Source: Cyclaneusma minus | Lineage: Eukaryota > Ascomycota > Leotiomycetes > Marthamycetales > Marthamycetaceae | Length of the DNA: 64,000 nucleotides | Direction: 5' to 3' | Assembly (NCBI GenBank): GCA_037179335.1 | Contig: JAKZHN010000045.1 | Coordinates: 186,001 to 250,000, forward strand | In this document: piece by piece, positions 11,006 through 23,568 of the stretch | How positions within the stretch are numbered: the stretch's first letter is position 1 | Layout: each line of letters opens with the position of its first letter | Program-made: the position numbers and the translations under genes | The notes under the pieces: model-generated | What the model was told of the DNA's origin: nothing | What the model saw: only the letters and a program-made list of their open reading frames with translations | The model's database searches: none

Positions 11006-13977
11006 ATGGCCCAAAGTCCCCGCGCATCGAGGCGACGGAAGCCTTCGACTGACAATGAAAGTCCGTCTGTCGCCACTCGACCAGCAAGAGGAGCGACTCC
11101 CGTCTCGGCTGTCAAGCGGCGCAAGCTGAATTCCTACCAAGAGTCGAAGGATCAAACTGCCGAGGACCAGGACACGGAGCTTGCAGAGGATGCCGACGAA
11201 CTAGCCGGACAAGATGGAGAGCCCGATCACGAAGCCCATGACGAACCGCATGCGCCAACACCTGCCGATGCGCCGCCGGTCGGATCTTTACGAAAACCAG
11301 CGTTAAAATCTCAGAAACCTGCAAAGAGACTGAAGGGGTACGACAAAAGATCGCGCAAATCGAACAAGGTAAACAATGCCAAGTCTGCGACCCAAGAGGC
11401 CGAGCAGGAGGAGCAGGAAAACGGCCAGGGACAGAGCGAGCGAGACCCGTTCGAATTTGACGAGGATGAAGCTGCTCCAGTCCTCCCAAGGCGAAATAGG
11501 GCGAAGAAATCCACATCAGTGGCAGATGTTAACGCTGAACCCCATTCCCAGGAGGATGTTGAGAACACCCCTAGACGAGCCACTCAATCGAAGCGCAAAA
11601 CGAGCCACTTCCTGGACAAGGTGGCTGAAGCTCGAGAGCCTGAATTGAGGGGGATTTTGACACCGAGTAAGAACAGAACTGGGAGATCTCGGAAGAGCGT
11701 AGCCTTTGAGATGGATCAGACACTCCTCGATGAGAACGACCTGGGCTTCAAAGATATTCCGCAGACGAAGGAGAGCCTTGTGGTCACTACGCCGACGAAG
11801 AGAGGAAGAGGCAGGCCGAGAAAGAGTCCCGTGGTTGAGGAGGAAGTGGAACCTGAAGATGTTGTGATAGGATCCGGAGACGAACAAGAAGCTGAGCCGC
11901 CGCCTCCGTCGAAAAGTAAGACCCAGCCCAAGAGGAAAGCCAGCACGGAAGCTGTCGAAGAATTGGAAACAGGAGAAGATGAATCAGATGACGACGTGCT
12001 GTGTGCGATGTGTGGTGGTGCCGACTCTGAAGAACCAAACATGATTATTCTATGCGACAACTGCGACCTCGCTGTACATCAGAAATGCTACAAGGTTCCT
12101 GTCATCCCAGAGGGTGACTGGTTGTGTAAAGATTGCAAGATCAAGACCAAGAGGAAGGCCAACAGGAAGGCCAAATCGGAAGCCGTGGAAGAGATGGAAG
12201 CATCGGAAGATGAATCAGATGATGATGTGTTATGTGCAATTTGCGCTGGCGGCGATTCCGAAGAACCAAACGAGATTATTCTATGTGACAACTGCGACCT
12301 CGCGGTTCATCAGAAATGCTACAAGGTTCCTGTCATCCCAGAGGGTGACTGGCTGTGTGGAGATTGTAAGCCCGAAGATGGAGATGAGCAGGATGAGGCG
12401 GAATTTGGAGTGGAAGACGTGGTTATGGGGAGCCCGCCTACTGAAAACGAAATGCCTGACATCGAAGGATTTGAAGAGCACTTTCGGGTTACGCAGCAAC
12501 TTCTTCTTGACAAACTATCTGGACGGCGGTTACTCAAACCATGTGGTTTGGAGGATGAGCTGCAAAAGGTGTATCAAGTTATTCAGCAGACTGTGCTTGC
12601 TGGAGAGGGCAATTCAATGCTTGTGATAGGGGCACGGGGTTGTGGAAAATCAACTGTGAGATACTTCTATCTGGGATCGTAAACAATCACCACTGACAAC
12701 CTGCAGCTCGCTGAGACAGTCCTAGCGGATCTTTCCAAAGAGAACCGTGACAATTTCCATATTGTTAGGCTTAATGGCTTCATCCACACAGACGACAAGC
12801 TTGGACTCCGGGAGATCTGGAGACAGCTGGGCCGAGAGATGGAAGTGGAGGACCATGCAGGAGGTAGAGTAAGTTTTGGTATCACCAACGCTCGAATGAC
12901 AGCGCTAAATCGAGGACAGCCTAGCAACTACTCTGACACTCTTGCCTCGCTGCTCGCTCTTCTGTCACATTCCTCCGATGATCAAAGTGGGCAAGTCGCG
13001 AAATCCGTCATCTTCATTCTTGATGAATTCGATCTCTTCGCTTCGCACCCTCGACAGACTTTACTGTACAATCTTTTCGACATAGCTCAATCCAGCAAAG
13101 CGCCCATCGCAGTCCTCGGTCTGACCACTCGAATTGATGTTGTCGAAAGCCTTGAGAAACGAGTCAAGAGTCGCTTTAGCCATCGATATGTGCATCTCTC
13201 CTTACCGCGAAACCTACCGGCTTTCTGGGATATCTGCAGAGAGGGTTTGACAGTAACTGCTAAAGAACTTGAAGAACACGAGTCATCGGATGAGACGGAA
13301 GGTCGCCAGGAGTTCGTCGAGTTTTGGAACTCAAGAATCGACGTATGATACATACCCTCTTTCATCAACTCAGGGCTAACATGTTGCATCAGGACTTGTA
13401 CAAATCGGACGACGTCTTCAGAAATCACCTCGAGTGCCACTACTATCGCACCAAATCCGTGGCAGATTTCTTCGCCTCCTGTCTCTTGCCCATTGGTCTC
13501 ATGAAACCTTCCAGCCTACCCCTGAGTGCCAGCGCATTCTCCCATACTCCCAACATGGCTTCTGGTCCAGACTCAAAGCTCCACATCCTCGAAGGCCTAG
13601 CAGACCTTGAACTCGCGCTCCTCATCTCCGCAGCTCGTCTTGACATAGTACTGGACACTGATACGTGCAACTTTGCGATGGCCTACGATGAGTACTGCAA
13701 CTTGACCTCAAGGTTGAAAATCCAAACCGCAAGCACAGGTGTTGTAGCATTAGGGGCTGGCGTTGCGAAGGTGTGGGGTCCGGAGGTAGCCATGGCTGCT
13801 TGGGAGAGATTGGTTGGTGTCGGCTTACTGATCCCGGCGAGCTTGGGAACGGGTAATGTGGGGAGGGATGCGGGAAAGAAAGGGAGGATGTGGCGAGTTG
13901 ATGTGGGGCTTGAGGAGATCCCTGGCAGTGTGCCTGGCTTGGGCAAAGGGATGGAGAGGTGGTGTAGGGAAATTTGA
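11006..13977 (+). CDS. ORC4: Orc4, origin recognition complex subunit with AT-hook and two PHD fingers
   Basis: Subunit 4 of the nuclear origin recognition complex, an AAA+ protein that helps load MCM helicase. Exons 11006..12655, 12707..13342, 13393..13977 (51- and 50-nt introns, both phase 0) give 956 aa. N-terminal half: basic and acidic disordered region, AT-hook KRGRGRPRKSP (265-275), then two PHD fingers (about 333-378 and 410-455), each with paired cysteines, CDNCDLAVHQKCY and PEGDWLC. AAA+ half: Walker A GARGCGKST (542-550, the intron falling right after it), Walker B VIFILDEFDLF (651-661), then the winged-helix C-terminal region (VFRNHLECHYYRTKSV onward). The PHD block is a 231-nt (77-aa) tandem duplication. 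Fission yeast Orc4 also has N-terminal AT-hooks. The PHD resembles the first PHD of BRPF/JADE proteins, which read the H3 tail; such a role here is inference. Confidence 0.94.
11938..12399 (+). repeat. 231-nt tandem duplication of a PHD-finger block in ORC4
   Basis: Two copies with a period of 231 nt (77 codons). The stretch from CAGAAATGC through the GGTGACTGG codons is identical in both, and most other differences are at third codon positions. Each copy codes an acidic leader (EDESDDDVLCA) plus one complete PHD finger. Confidence 0.9.
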
Positions 13978-16900
13978 TGGGATCTGGAAGTTAGTGGCAT
14001 GGTGCTCAAGAAGGTTGTGCTGGGCGGCCTCAACACTGCTATTGTGGTGACCAGAAATGCTACGAGACCTGCCAGAAATCCTAGAATCCTTGCACCCACA
14101 GCGCTGTCAAAAGCACATGAATGAGTGACTGGAAAGTACTGGAAAGTAAAAGTCTGAGATAGGAAAGTCTAGGAGTTGACACGCAGCAGTAGACGCTTTC
14201 CGAACTCTCACATGTCTATTGTGAGAGCGCCAATTGACAGATGCAGGTCATTGTGAGGCTAAACATTGACATGTGATTAATATGCCGCGGTGTCTAGATC
14301 TCGAACACAATGCCCTTCAAGGACAGTGACTAAGTTCCTGCTGCTCAAAAGTAAATTTATAGAGATTTTCTTTCAGCGGATAGTACCGACTTACATCGTC
14401 CGTTGTACCGGGAACTTCGGTTTTCGCAGAGGTTTTGCAACGTACCCACAGCGTATCGAGATTCGAGCTTGGGTAGCTTCTCAATGCTTGAAGCATGCCG
14501 TAGCTTACCCTTTCTTGGAGGGGCATGAGAAGATGGGATGAAACAGCTGGCTTAACGCCGGCCAGGGCCGCCACCGTTGCAAATAGCCTTCCTTGGGTAA
14601 CACCGTGGCGTTGGACGGGACATGCGAAGGCGCAGCCAAGGTGGAGCACATCTTCCGTCATGCGATGTACCTTAGGTTATGTACAGTAAATGTATGGCGC
14701 CATCCTGCCGATTGGCGGGAGCTACAAGCACACGACTGAATGGATGGCAAAAGCCGCTACGCCGATTCAGATGGCGTCTCAATGGGGAGATGCAGCGCTC
14801 TCGGAGAATGAACTTGTGCTGTGTGATGGAGGCAGAGCTGTTGTGAAGCACTGGAAACGAGCTTTACGATAGCAGCAACGGGATGAGTTGCTGGTCTAAG
14901 GGAATGAGTGTATAAGCGGCAGAGCCGGTTTGGGATAGGGTAAGTTTGCAAGCCGTTTGGTATTGCACAGCCTCGAAGGGTCGGAGAGAGTCTCTAAGGG
15001 CAAACGACGACGACGTTGAAGTGGCACAGCGGGAAGTATCAGGTGTAAGACGGGGCCTAGATCCGGGCGGGAAATACCGCGTAAAGCGTTCAAGGGCGTA
15101 AACTTTCGCTGTCATGGGCTCAGGGTTGAGGACGAACTCCGGAAGGCCAAGACGTTATCTAGAGTTCTAATTGCGCACATGATGACTTCAATGTGGGAAG
15201 TGTATTTTAGCTTCTTCAGTTTCAGCAAGCGTGGTCGTCTATTTATGCCCGAACCTTGACCTCACACCCGAGTGGTGGGCCAGTGACATTGAACGGTTCG
15301 TTGGTTCGAGATATGACTCGACCGTGGGACGAAGAGGAGCAAAGCAAGCGATGTGGAGTCTTCGAAATGATCAAAGACAGCAATCAAAAGCGGCCGTAGG
15401 CTCGAGCTTTCTCCTTGTTGATCCAGAGATGTCGATGCGGGATGGCGATGCGGGATGGCGTCGACTCTGGCATGCATTGGCCGCGCTGCTGGTCGGGCCT
15501 TTAAGCTTTTCTTCAAACGCGCGTATTCGCAAGATGATAGATCAGAGCTCGTGGAGCACGCATGAACTCCAGCTCGATGGATTGGTGCAGGCCGGTGTGC
15601 CACCTCGAGCCATTCTGGTTGCACAGCCATGGGCGGTAGCATTCTCAGGCAGGACAGGGCCTCGTGGACCGGAGCATGTGGCAGCACACAAATAGCACGC
15701 TTTAACTTCCGATGCATGCTCCCAAGATTTGAAAGTTTCCGCCGTTGGGTCCAGTCTCGCGGGCCGCGGGCCACACTTCAGGCACAGCAGGGCACAGGCT
15801 GGGGGGGCTCGAAGGAAGCGCGGCGCGAACTCGAAGGCTGACCTGAGCGCATACATATTCTGAAACCGGACTGCCAACCAATTGCGCTGGTGAGAGACGG
15901 AGCTTGGAGGATGGTGGCTGGTGGCTGGATGGGGAAAAGTGGACGGGTGTGACCTTGTGCTTATCGATTGCGATTCTTGTAAATCCAATATATTGATTAT
16001 TTGGCTAAAATACTATGTTAAACCTGCGCTTCTTCGCCCGATACATGGACCCTACCGCCCGATTGCGCCGCTTCCTCGCCTCCAAACCGTCACATCCATC
16101 CCGCCTCGTCCCGTCCTCCGTCCTCCCTTGCGGCTGTCACCCATGTGTCAGAAGGTGTGCTGGCGGAGACTGGTAGCACTTGTGCTGACCCGACCTGTGT
16201 CCCTCGAGCTCAAGATGAGCGACGGCAGTTCAGGTCGAGGCCCGAATGCTCCGAGGCACATCTTGAGCTACGATGAACACGTTTCTGACGTGCCAGTCAT
16301 ACAGCATTGGCGGTTGACAGCAGCAGCAATGATAGCCGGCCACATCCCCTCTGTGCAACCCCGTGGACGCTCTGGATGGGAGACTTCGTGCATTATTGGA
16401 TGCTCCTGCAGTGCAGCTGTGGTCTTCGCGTGGTTACAGGCATTAGAGTACATATGCTGGATATCTGGATACTGCCTTGCCGACTTGTCGCCGTCGACGG
16501 GGTCTGAGGCCCGGCGTGGAAGGTCGTCTATCCGAAAGGCCCTGCTCCAATAATCAATAATGCCCAAGCGTAAAACGCCAAACAATATGCTCGAGGCCCG
16601 AAGAGAAATGTCGATGCTTTGTCGGGGTTTGGCTTTTAGCCTTCAGACTTCCTCGCACGGCCCCGCCTGCTCGGATCGGAATTGAATGTCTTCAAGCTCG
16701 CATGAAGCGCACCCCAACCACTTCATCCCCTCACTCCAAATCCCAAGTATCAGCCTTTCTTTCGAATTCAATCTCGCTCGCCTGCTCACAGTGCTATGCC
16801 GTGCTATTATAATCGTCTCAACAGCCACTGTTGCAGAAGAGCGGTGTCAGCTTGCGTGTCATCAGCCTCGTGTCGAAGCCCATCCTGCTCGGCCTCAAAT

Positions 16901-18745
16901 CCATGGAACGATTGCAAGATAATATGAAGAAGCTTCAGACGGCGATCATCGTCTGTTCTCGAGCTGTGGGGGCAGTCCCGAAACCACACTAGCAGCAGGC
17001 TGAGGCAAGGGGGCCTGCTGGGCTGGGACCCCCGTCCTCCATGGACGAACCAGGAGGCGTGGATATCCTGGCGGCACCGAGAAGCCGTCAAGCCCCGCAG
17101 GATGATTGTCGATTTCCCGTTGCCGCAACTCAGTCTGGTCAAGGTGCAGAGGCGACCTAGGGGTACATCCCTGGTCTGTGGGGAAGAGCTAGCTGACGAT
17201 GGATGCTGCGTGGCAGATGGTCTACAAGATCAAACCTCCCCGGTGCTCCAAGACAAGAAAGGTAACGGGTTTGTGCGGGAACGGCTGCCAGTGCGCTTCC
17301 CTCGACCTCATCCACGAGCGGGCCCGGTCTTTTACCTCTGCCTCTCTCCTCCTCCATTGCCTGGCTGCTCGACGAGTCTGCTCCGCAGCAATTGATCACC
17401 ATAGCGCAGTGATCATGCCGGTCGCCGGAAGAAAACCCTCTGTGTTTCTCGACCGAAGACTTAGTAGTCGGCCTGTCATATGCTCTATGCCCAGCTCGGA
17501 CATCTGAAAGTCCATGAACGGCATTGTCCTCTTTTTGTTTCTCCATCGGGTTATCATGCGACTGTAGCGGCATGGGAACCGTGTGGCCGAATTTCATGCA
17601 TTAGCCAAACAGCCTTATTTCCCAAACGCTCCATTCAACCTCGACGTCTGCTGGTGCGGGAACACCCAGTGGATCTTACCTTGACCTCATCGTCCGTTCT
17701 TCTGCTGTCCTCTGGAAAGGCTTGTGTACCCGTTGTACCTCTTTACCTTCTCGTTCCGCACGTCTCCTCGCCCGTCAGACGACGCTCAAACCTATTCAGA
17801 TCCCACTCCTCCCATATACCTAAAGATTCTCGATCATATTGGTCCACCTTCATCTCCATGCTCAGTGCATAGCCAAGCGAGCAAAGACCTTGGTTCAAGT
17901 CTAATCGGGCTTCTTTCCAAACTCCACTGGAACATTGACGACCAGTCTGACCTGGCTTGGAAACGAGAGAGCAACTTATACCTTCAAACATCAGCATCAC
18001 GCTTCCTCCGAGCTTCCTAAATCGCAGAGCTTGCTCCGACGAGGACCTCGCTCTCCTTGACTTTCTTCGGCCTTGGAGCTATCCGTCCAGTTGATGCTTT
18101 GTTACTCCTTCACACCTTCCCTCTGCAGTCCAGTTGAGACGGTACACAGCCTCATCGGCAAGCGTTTCGGACGTTTCAGTGCCCATTGCGACATCAGTGC
18201 GCTGCCCCACCACGTCGATCTTCAATAGTCCGTGGAAGTTATCGATTGCTTTAGAAGCAGACGATCTGCTCTTCGTTTCTTCAAGACTTTGGGACGTCAA
18301 CGGTTGACGGTTGGCGAAGCTCCCTCGATACTGCGACATCCAGGCCTCGAGATATTCGAACGAGATATAGGACCCGTTGCACCACCCCGGCTGGTTCCCG
18401 CCTTTGATAAGAGCGTTAAGATTGTCTGGTGCCCGTAAATTAGTTGGAAAGGGAAAAGAAAGAGGTCGGGCAACACTGGCATTGGTAGTGGGGTTGGGAG
18501 ATTGGCCACTTTTTATCGATTCAGGACGCCCGCCACTGCGATTTTCAAAGAGTCGTCGTCTTGATCCTGGTGTCTAGGGTGATTTGAGACAGTTCCGGGA
18601 AGGAAAGCATCTGCGATTCGTGGGTTCGATCGACACTGTCACTCGCAACAACCGTCAGTCACAATTAGGAGGTGGATTCGGCCTTGGGCCTGAGGACTAG
18701 TGGCATATCAAAGACGTATTGAGAGGAAGGAGAGTGTCACTCACA
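13978..18745. other. Gene-poor stretch, 4.8 kb
   Basis: No convincing gene. The longest plus-strand frames (15231-15695, 15921-16553, 17480-17872) have antisense frames of similar length, no family resemblance and no consistent splice structure. The part nearest 18700 probably includes the promoter and long 5' leader of the next regulator-like gene. No tRNA, rRNA or transposase was recognised. Base composition looks like the flanking genes, so there is no sign of an AT-rich RIP island. Confidence 0.5.
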
Positions 18746-21020
18746 ATGGACGTCGTATCGCTGTTGAATAAGTCGGCCATGGCTATAGGACAGACAAGAG
18801 AGCAGTCGAGAGAACAGATGATGGAGGGGCCTCAGAAGCGGCCACGAAGCAGGACTCCATGGGATGCGGGAGGCTATTCACTGCCCATCATCACACGCCG
18901 AGACTCGTCAATTACCCACGCACCGCCAACCGGCCGGTTCTATGATTCAGAGGAGCAGGATAACGGAGCTCGCGCCGTGTTCTCGCCTGCAAACTTCGAG
19001 CCGCCATATAAACACAGCCCGTCCGATAGCCGAAGCAGTCTCTCCTCGTTGACCTCTTCCACCTCCACTGCGCACTCCCGATTTTCCTCCTTCTCGACCG
19101 TTTGCAGTCAGTCCTATTATACCAACTCGACTGAGCCGGTCCCGCTTCCCCTAGCTGCGCTATCATCCTGCCCACCCTGCACAACAGATCCTCGTACGAG
19201 CAAATCTTCCTCCCCGACACTGTCTCTAGAAGCTTTAGCTTTGGCTGCTGCAAGCCACCATCCAAACATTCATCATACTCTCGCTGAACCGCGCTTTGGC
19301 TTCACATCATCAAGGAACATGAACTCCCCAATCCCATCGGAATGTCACCCAAGCCCCAAGTCCTCCGTACCTCAGCCAGTTCGGCCGGCATCCCCAAGCG
19401 ACGTGGTGCTCATCAGATCAAATGTTCAGGCAGCTGGTGACCACAGCGACTCTCTAGGTCCGGCTGGAGTCCGTCGTGGCGTCGCATCCCACCCCCAGTA
19501 AGTCATCTCACTCCTCCCCATCTGCGCACTTTGCAAACTGACTTTACTACTATAGTGTGGCCAGGTCCTCTGGCCATTTAACCTCCTTCCCGGCCGGAGC
19601 CCATCAGAGAAGTGCTTCAGAAAGCCGTATCCAAGGGATCTCCAACAATCCGCGTCCCGACTTCGCTGCATTGGTCCACGAAGTCAACCCTGGACTTCGG
19701 GCTGAACATACGCCCTTGACTCCCCATGGCTATGACACCGATTCCAACAGCAACTCTCGGCAACTTACCGTGGGCATGGCGCCAGTCACTCAACAGCCAT
19801 CCATCACTCAACCGCCCCCCATTACCCAACAGCCAGCATTCACGCCTCCCACTAACTCATGCGGCCAGACCAATTATGACGATATGGTACCCGTTTGTGA
19901 ATTCATTGAAGCCTGTAATACCGGCTCGATCCTTCGCAAGGCCATTTCACACATCTTAGGCAGGAACAAGATGTGTACCAGGCTGGTTCCCGAGAGTGTT
20001 TGGGTGCACTGGTGCCGTAAGCACTACCAGAGAGTGAAATACCGACAACCCGAAGAGTATCCTCTCTTGCAGTGCGATCTGGTTCAGAAGCAGATTGAAC
20101 GCATCATGGACTGGAGTGATGGAAACAGGAAGAGGGGCTATGGACCCGTTGTTAAGGACTGGAGCCTGGGAATGAGGAAGCGTGAGGCCCAGCGACAGAA
20201 GGATCTCGACGTGTGGTTCACGGACAACAAGCAGACTCGCACCAACACTGAGGTCGAAAGAGTGAACGACGAGGGTGCACCTCAGCCTCCTGGGAATCTC
20301 CTCAACGCCCGAGCAGCCGTTCCGAACTGGCTCCGTGACCAGTGCGGTTATGGGTACAGTACCCAACGTGTTGTTGAAATCTTTGAACAGATCCGCCGCT
20401 GGCTTACCGAGAACCGCCTGGATTTCCCCGAGATTGAACTTCTACCGAACATCGTCGTCGACCGCAAAGACTCCGTCATGTCTGCGACCAGCTCCAGGAG
20501 ACCTTCCATCAACCACCGCCGATCCCAGTCTGCTAGCACAACTCTCGGCACGGACATGAATCCTGCCACCGGTGCATCTGAGACATATCAATCATACGCC
20601 TCCCCTCAGAGCAAGAAAAGGTTCAGGGACGAAACCGACGAAGAGAACATGGACCGTCCTGTCATGCAACGAGCACGTGTCAGCGCCACCACCGAGCAGC
20701 GCCGCCAACCACATCGACCTGTATTCTCCGGAATCGCGGAGCAGTCTGTTGAAAGCAACCATTTTGGATACCGCAGCGCTCCTCCTGCTCAGTTGTACAG
20801 TTCTCCTGGTAGCCAACAAACTGCCCAACGCCAACTGCCTGCGCCTGTATCACAGCCCACCAATCCTCAGACAATCTCGCATATTGAGACTGGCAGACCA
20901 TTTAGCATCTCACACATCCGAGTTCCGCGTATGCATGTGCGATCTCGTTCCGATGTCCCTCGCCACTCTGGTGATGGTTCATGGTCTAGCACACCTGACA
21001 TCTACCACGATCACCGTTAG
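18746..21020 (+). CDS. Conserved Pezizomycotina protein of unknown function, regulator-like
   Basis: Function not recognised. Exons 18746..19497 and 19556..21020 (58-nt intron, GTAAGT donor, phase 2) give 738 aa; an in-frame start at 18719 would add nine residues. The first half is Ser/Thr/Pro-rich, with short runs such as SSLSSLTSSTST and QQPSITQPPPITQQP. The only dense folded block is near residues 355-500: VPVCEFIEACNTGSILRKAI, VWVHWCRKHYQRVKYR, QCDLVQKQIERIMDW, VVKDWSLGMRKREAQR, then a helical segment around PNWLRDQCGYGYSTQRVVEI. This block is basic and helical and I believe it is conserved among Pezizomycotina, compatible with nucleic-acid or chromatin binding. The tail is disordered and Arg/Ser-rich. 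A nuclear regulatory role is a guess from composition only. Confidence 0.8.
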
Positions 21021-22863
21021 ACGTCAGGCTCTGTGCCCTCAACAATAATGCATCATGATTGATATCAGGCGGCTTCACTGTTTCTGGGTTCTCTGGCAAA
21101 CTTCTTTGGCTTTTTCGCATCGGATTACTTCTCTCGCTTTCTGCCACACTGGCAGCTTATTATCATGGAACATACAATGTCCTCCAGCCCCTGCATGCAG
21201 GCACGCGGAGTTCACATTTGTCCAAATATTCATTCCTCCACATATGTCCAGGCGGGCTGTTTGGAGTTACACTATGAAGCTCCACTTCATCAAGCACTTC
21301 GTGGTTTGAGCATTTATGGCTGTCGGTGTGGCAAGTGACATGACATGGTACGACGACAATGAAAGAACGTGCAGCATAGCACGTCACATCATACCCCACG
21401 ACACTAGATATTTTGAACAAACGGCCTCTCTCTCCTGCTGGCACTGGTTTTGGCATTGCTAAGGAGCTTAGAAAGGGGTCCTTTCTCCTATGGCTGAACG
21501 ACTTGCATAAAAGGAGTTTTGCGGGAATGCAAGGAGCTAAAAGTTCAAAAGTCAGATATAGGGGGCGCTTGGGTGGTCGGGATCTTGTCCCTTTGTTCTC
21601 TATGGCTGGTGCTTTGCGTTGTGCCAGGAGAAATCGCCAGCCTGTGCATTGAAGCCTTCCAAAGTCTGGTATTTCTTTGGGCTATGGACTATGGACTGAA
21701 GAGAGACATACCCAGAGTCTCACAGCTGAGACTTTCACTGTCGTTGGAAGGGCTTAGATGTATCCAATAATCGCTTAGTAATACAAGCACAGCTTTTTGG
21801 CACTATTGTTTGTCTTGTTGATTGATTGTGCATCTGGATTGTTTTTGGTAAGTGGTAACCTAGATTATATTTGGTTATATTGATGTCTCTGATGTTTCCA
21901 TGTGTGGTGGGATCTCACACAGGGAGCAGGGGCATGCTCTCCAAGTGCAATCCGAGCAAACGGGTAGCCTGGAGAGCTAGAATCGAATCCGCTGGTGCCT
22001 CCCTCCTCCCTTGTTTTGTCTGCTTCTCTCTTCCTCCCTTCCTCCTCGTCTATACTTACGGGGATAACCTTGCCTGAAGCTGTCACTCTCTAATCACAGA
22101 CAGCCCCCCTCGAATGACTTGCAACTTGCTTCCAACATGACATCCATCAAGAATTTTGGCGTGTGTAATTGGAGAAATCGAACCGGCCCTTTTATTGCCG
22201 TTGCATTGTTATTGGGTGGCCAAGTCCTAGTTGCAAACCGAAAGCTAATGTTCTCAGCTAAAGAGGTGAAGCCTTTCTTGGCTGCAGACTTGGAACTTTG
22301 TTAGACGAACAAAAAGTAATTCTCGATTGCAAGCTTGGGAGACGGGGAGTCGTTCAGTTGCCGATGTGGGATCAGTTGGTTGCAATGGTAAAGCTATTCA
22401 GCTGCAGAGTCAAAGCCATTCTTGGCTGCAAACTTGAACGTTGACTTTACGAGGTCTTTACACCTCCTAACCTTGGTTGTAGAAGGTACCACAGAAAGCG
22501 AAGCTGTTCCTAGTCGCTCACTTATAGCGGCGGCCTTTCTATGTATTAGCTTTAGGCACCAGTCCTTCACAAACCTTTCAGCAACTTAAGGTCTCCTGGT
22601 GGTCATGTGATGCATGAAAGTTAATCGTAGCCCATCTCATTTAACCCCACTTCTCTTCTCAACTTCTCAGGACATTTCTGGATTTCACCACTCTGTGAAT
22701 GTACTCCACCATTATCCATCGTCAGTTGGCTGCTGAGCAGCGTCTTGCACGACTCCATAGCCAAAGCTAAGACGGCATCGAGGTTCCAGCTAATCCACAA
22801 CATCGAACATTTTCTGATTCGACTTGCAAGCCGAATCCTTCCCAGTATTTCCGAAGCTCCATC
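21021..22863. other. Intergenic, no gene seen
   Basis: This 1.8-kb spacer has only short frames. It contains imperfect short repeats around TTGGCTGCAAACTTG-like words (22230-22440: ATTCTTGGCTGCAAAC, TTCTTGGCTGCAGAC, AGTTGCAAACCG) but no recognisable element. It should include the 3' UTR of the upstream gene and the promoter of the F-box gene. Confidence 0.5.
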
Positions 22864-23568
22864 ATGCCGCCTGCCAGTGATACCTTCCTCAAAAGCAACC
22901 GAAGGTGGAAACCTTTCCAGTGGCCGCTACCTGTAAGCCATATCCATTTCCATTAACTAATACAACTGCTAACTCCGCAGTAGCTGCTCAAATCATCATG
23001 CACAATCTCTGGACCACTATTGATGCTCCACAACGAAATTCTCCTGCTCATCCTGAAATATCTTCCAGTACCGGATCGTATGGTACTGGCGCTCGTCTGC
23101 AAACACCTATTCCAGCTCTGCTTCAGCGTCGGCACGACGGATGCCACCTGGGACGGAACATGGATCTGGGAGCATAAGAACCTCGTGCAAGAGTTTCTCA
23201 AGCAGATACGTCCTACGGAAAGTGATGGGCGGCCGTCAAAGGAATGGGGCTTGTGTACCAGTTGCTTGCAATGGCGGCCTGTGGCAAAGAGCTATTGGGA
23301 GACGAAATTGGTTCGAGCTGCGGATACGGCCAAGCCTGAACACTGGCGCATTTGGGACAAGCTGGAGAGTGCGAGAGATGCTGCGACCCGGCTGCCAGGG
23401 CGTTGGCCGTTTGTGAAGAATGGGGGGCAGTGTCCGGAGTGCTTCTACGAGGTTCCTTTTTGGCGCCGTGATCGAGGTCCAGGAAAGGGGAAACCCCGGG
23501 CGGTACTGGTGGAGCGCTGGAGTAGAGGAGATTCGTACTGGGGGCGCTTGAATGAAGGCAATGCTTGA
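22864..23568 (+). CDS. F-box protein, small
   Basis: Probable substrate receptor of an SCF ubiquitin ligase. Exons 22864..22932 and 22984..23568 give 217 aa. The first exon (MPPASDTFLKSNRRWKPFQW) ends at a GTAAGC donor. The acceptor is a tandem CAGTAG: only use of the second AG (exon start 22984) avoids an immediate stop and joins in frame to the F-box, LLMLHNEILLLILKYLPVPD then RMVLALVCKHLFQLC (about residues 35-70). The rest has Trp- and Cys-rich patches (CTSCLQWRP, CPECFYEVPFWRRD) as often seen in short fungal F-box-like proteins without repeats; two CxxC pairs could bind zinc. A fallback start is the ATG at 23023, giving 181 aa. The substrate is unknown. Confidence 0.75.

Noticed and set aside
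12868..12901. Possible mini-intron GTAAGT...CAG in ORC4 exon 2
   Set aside because: Only 34 nt, below the size of the other introns, and the frame reads through without a stop.
15231..16553. Two plus-strand frames of 154 and 210 codons
   Set aside because: No family resemblance, similar frames open antisense, composition unlike a folded protein, no splice context.
21940..21995. AGAATCGAATCCGC, tRNA-like word
   Set aside because: Stem bases on either side do not pair in either orientation; no cloverleaf.
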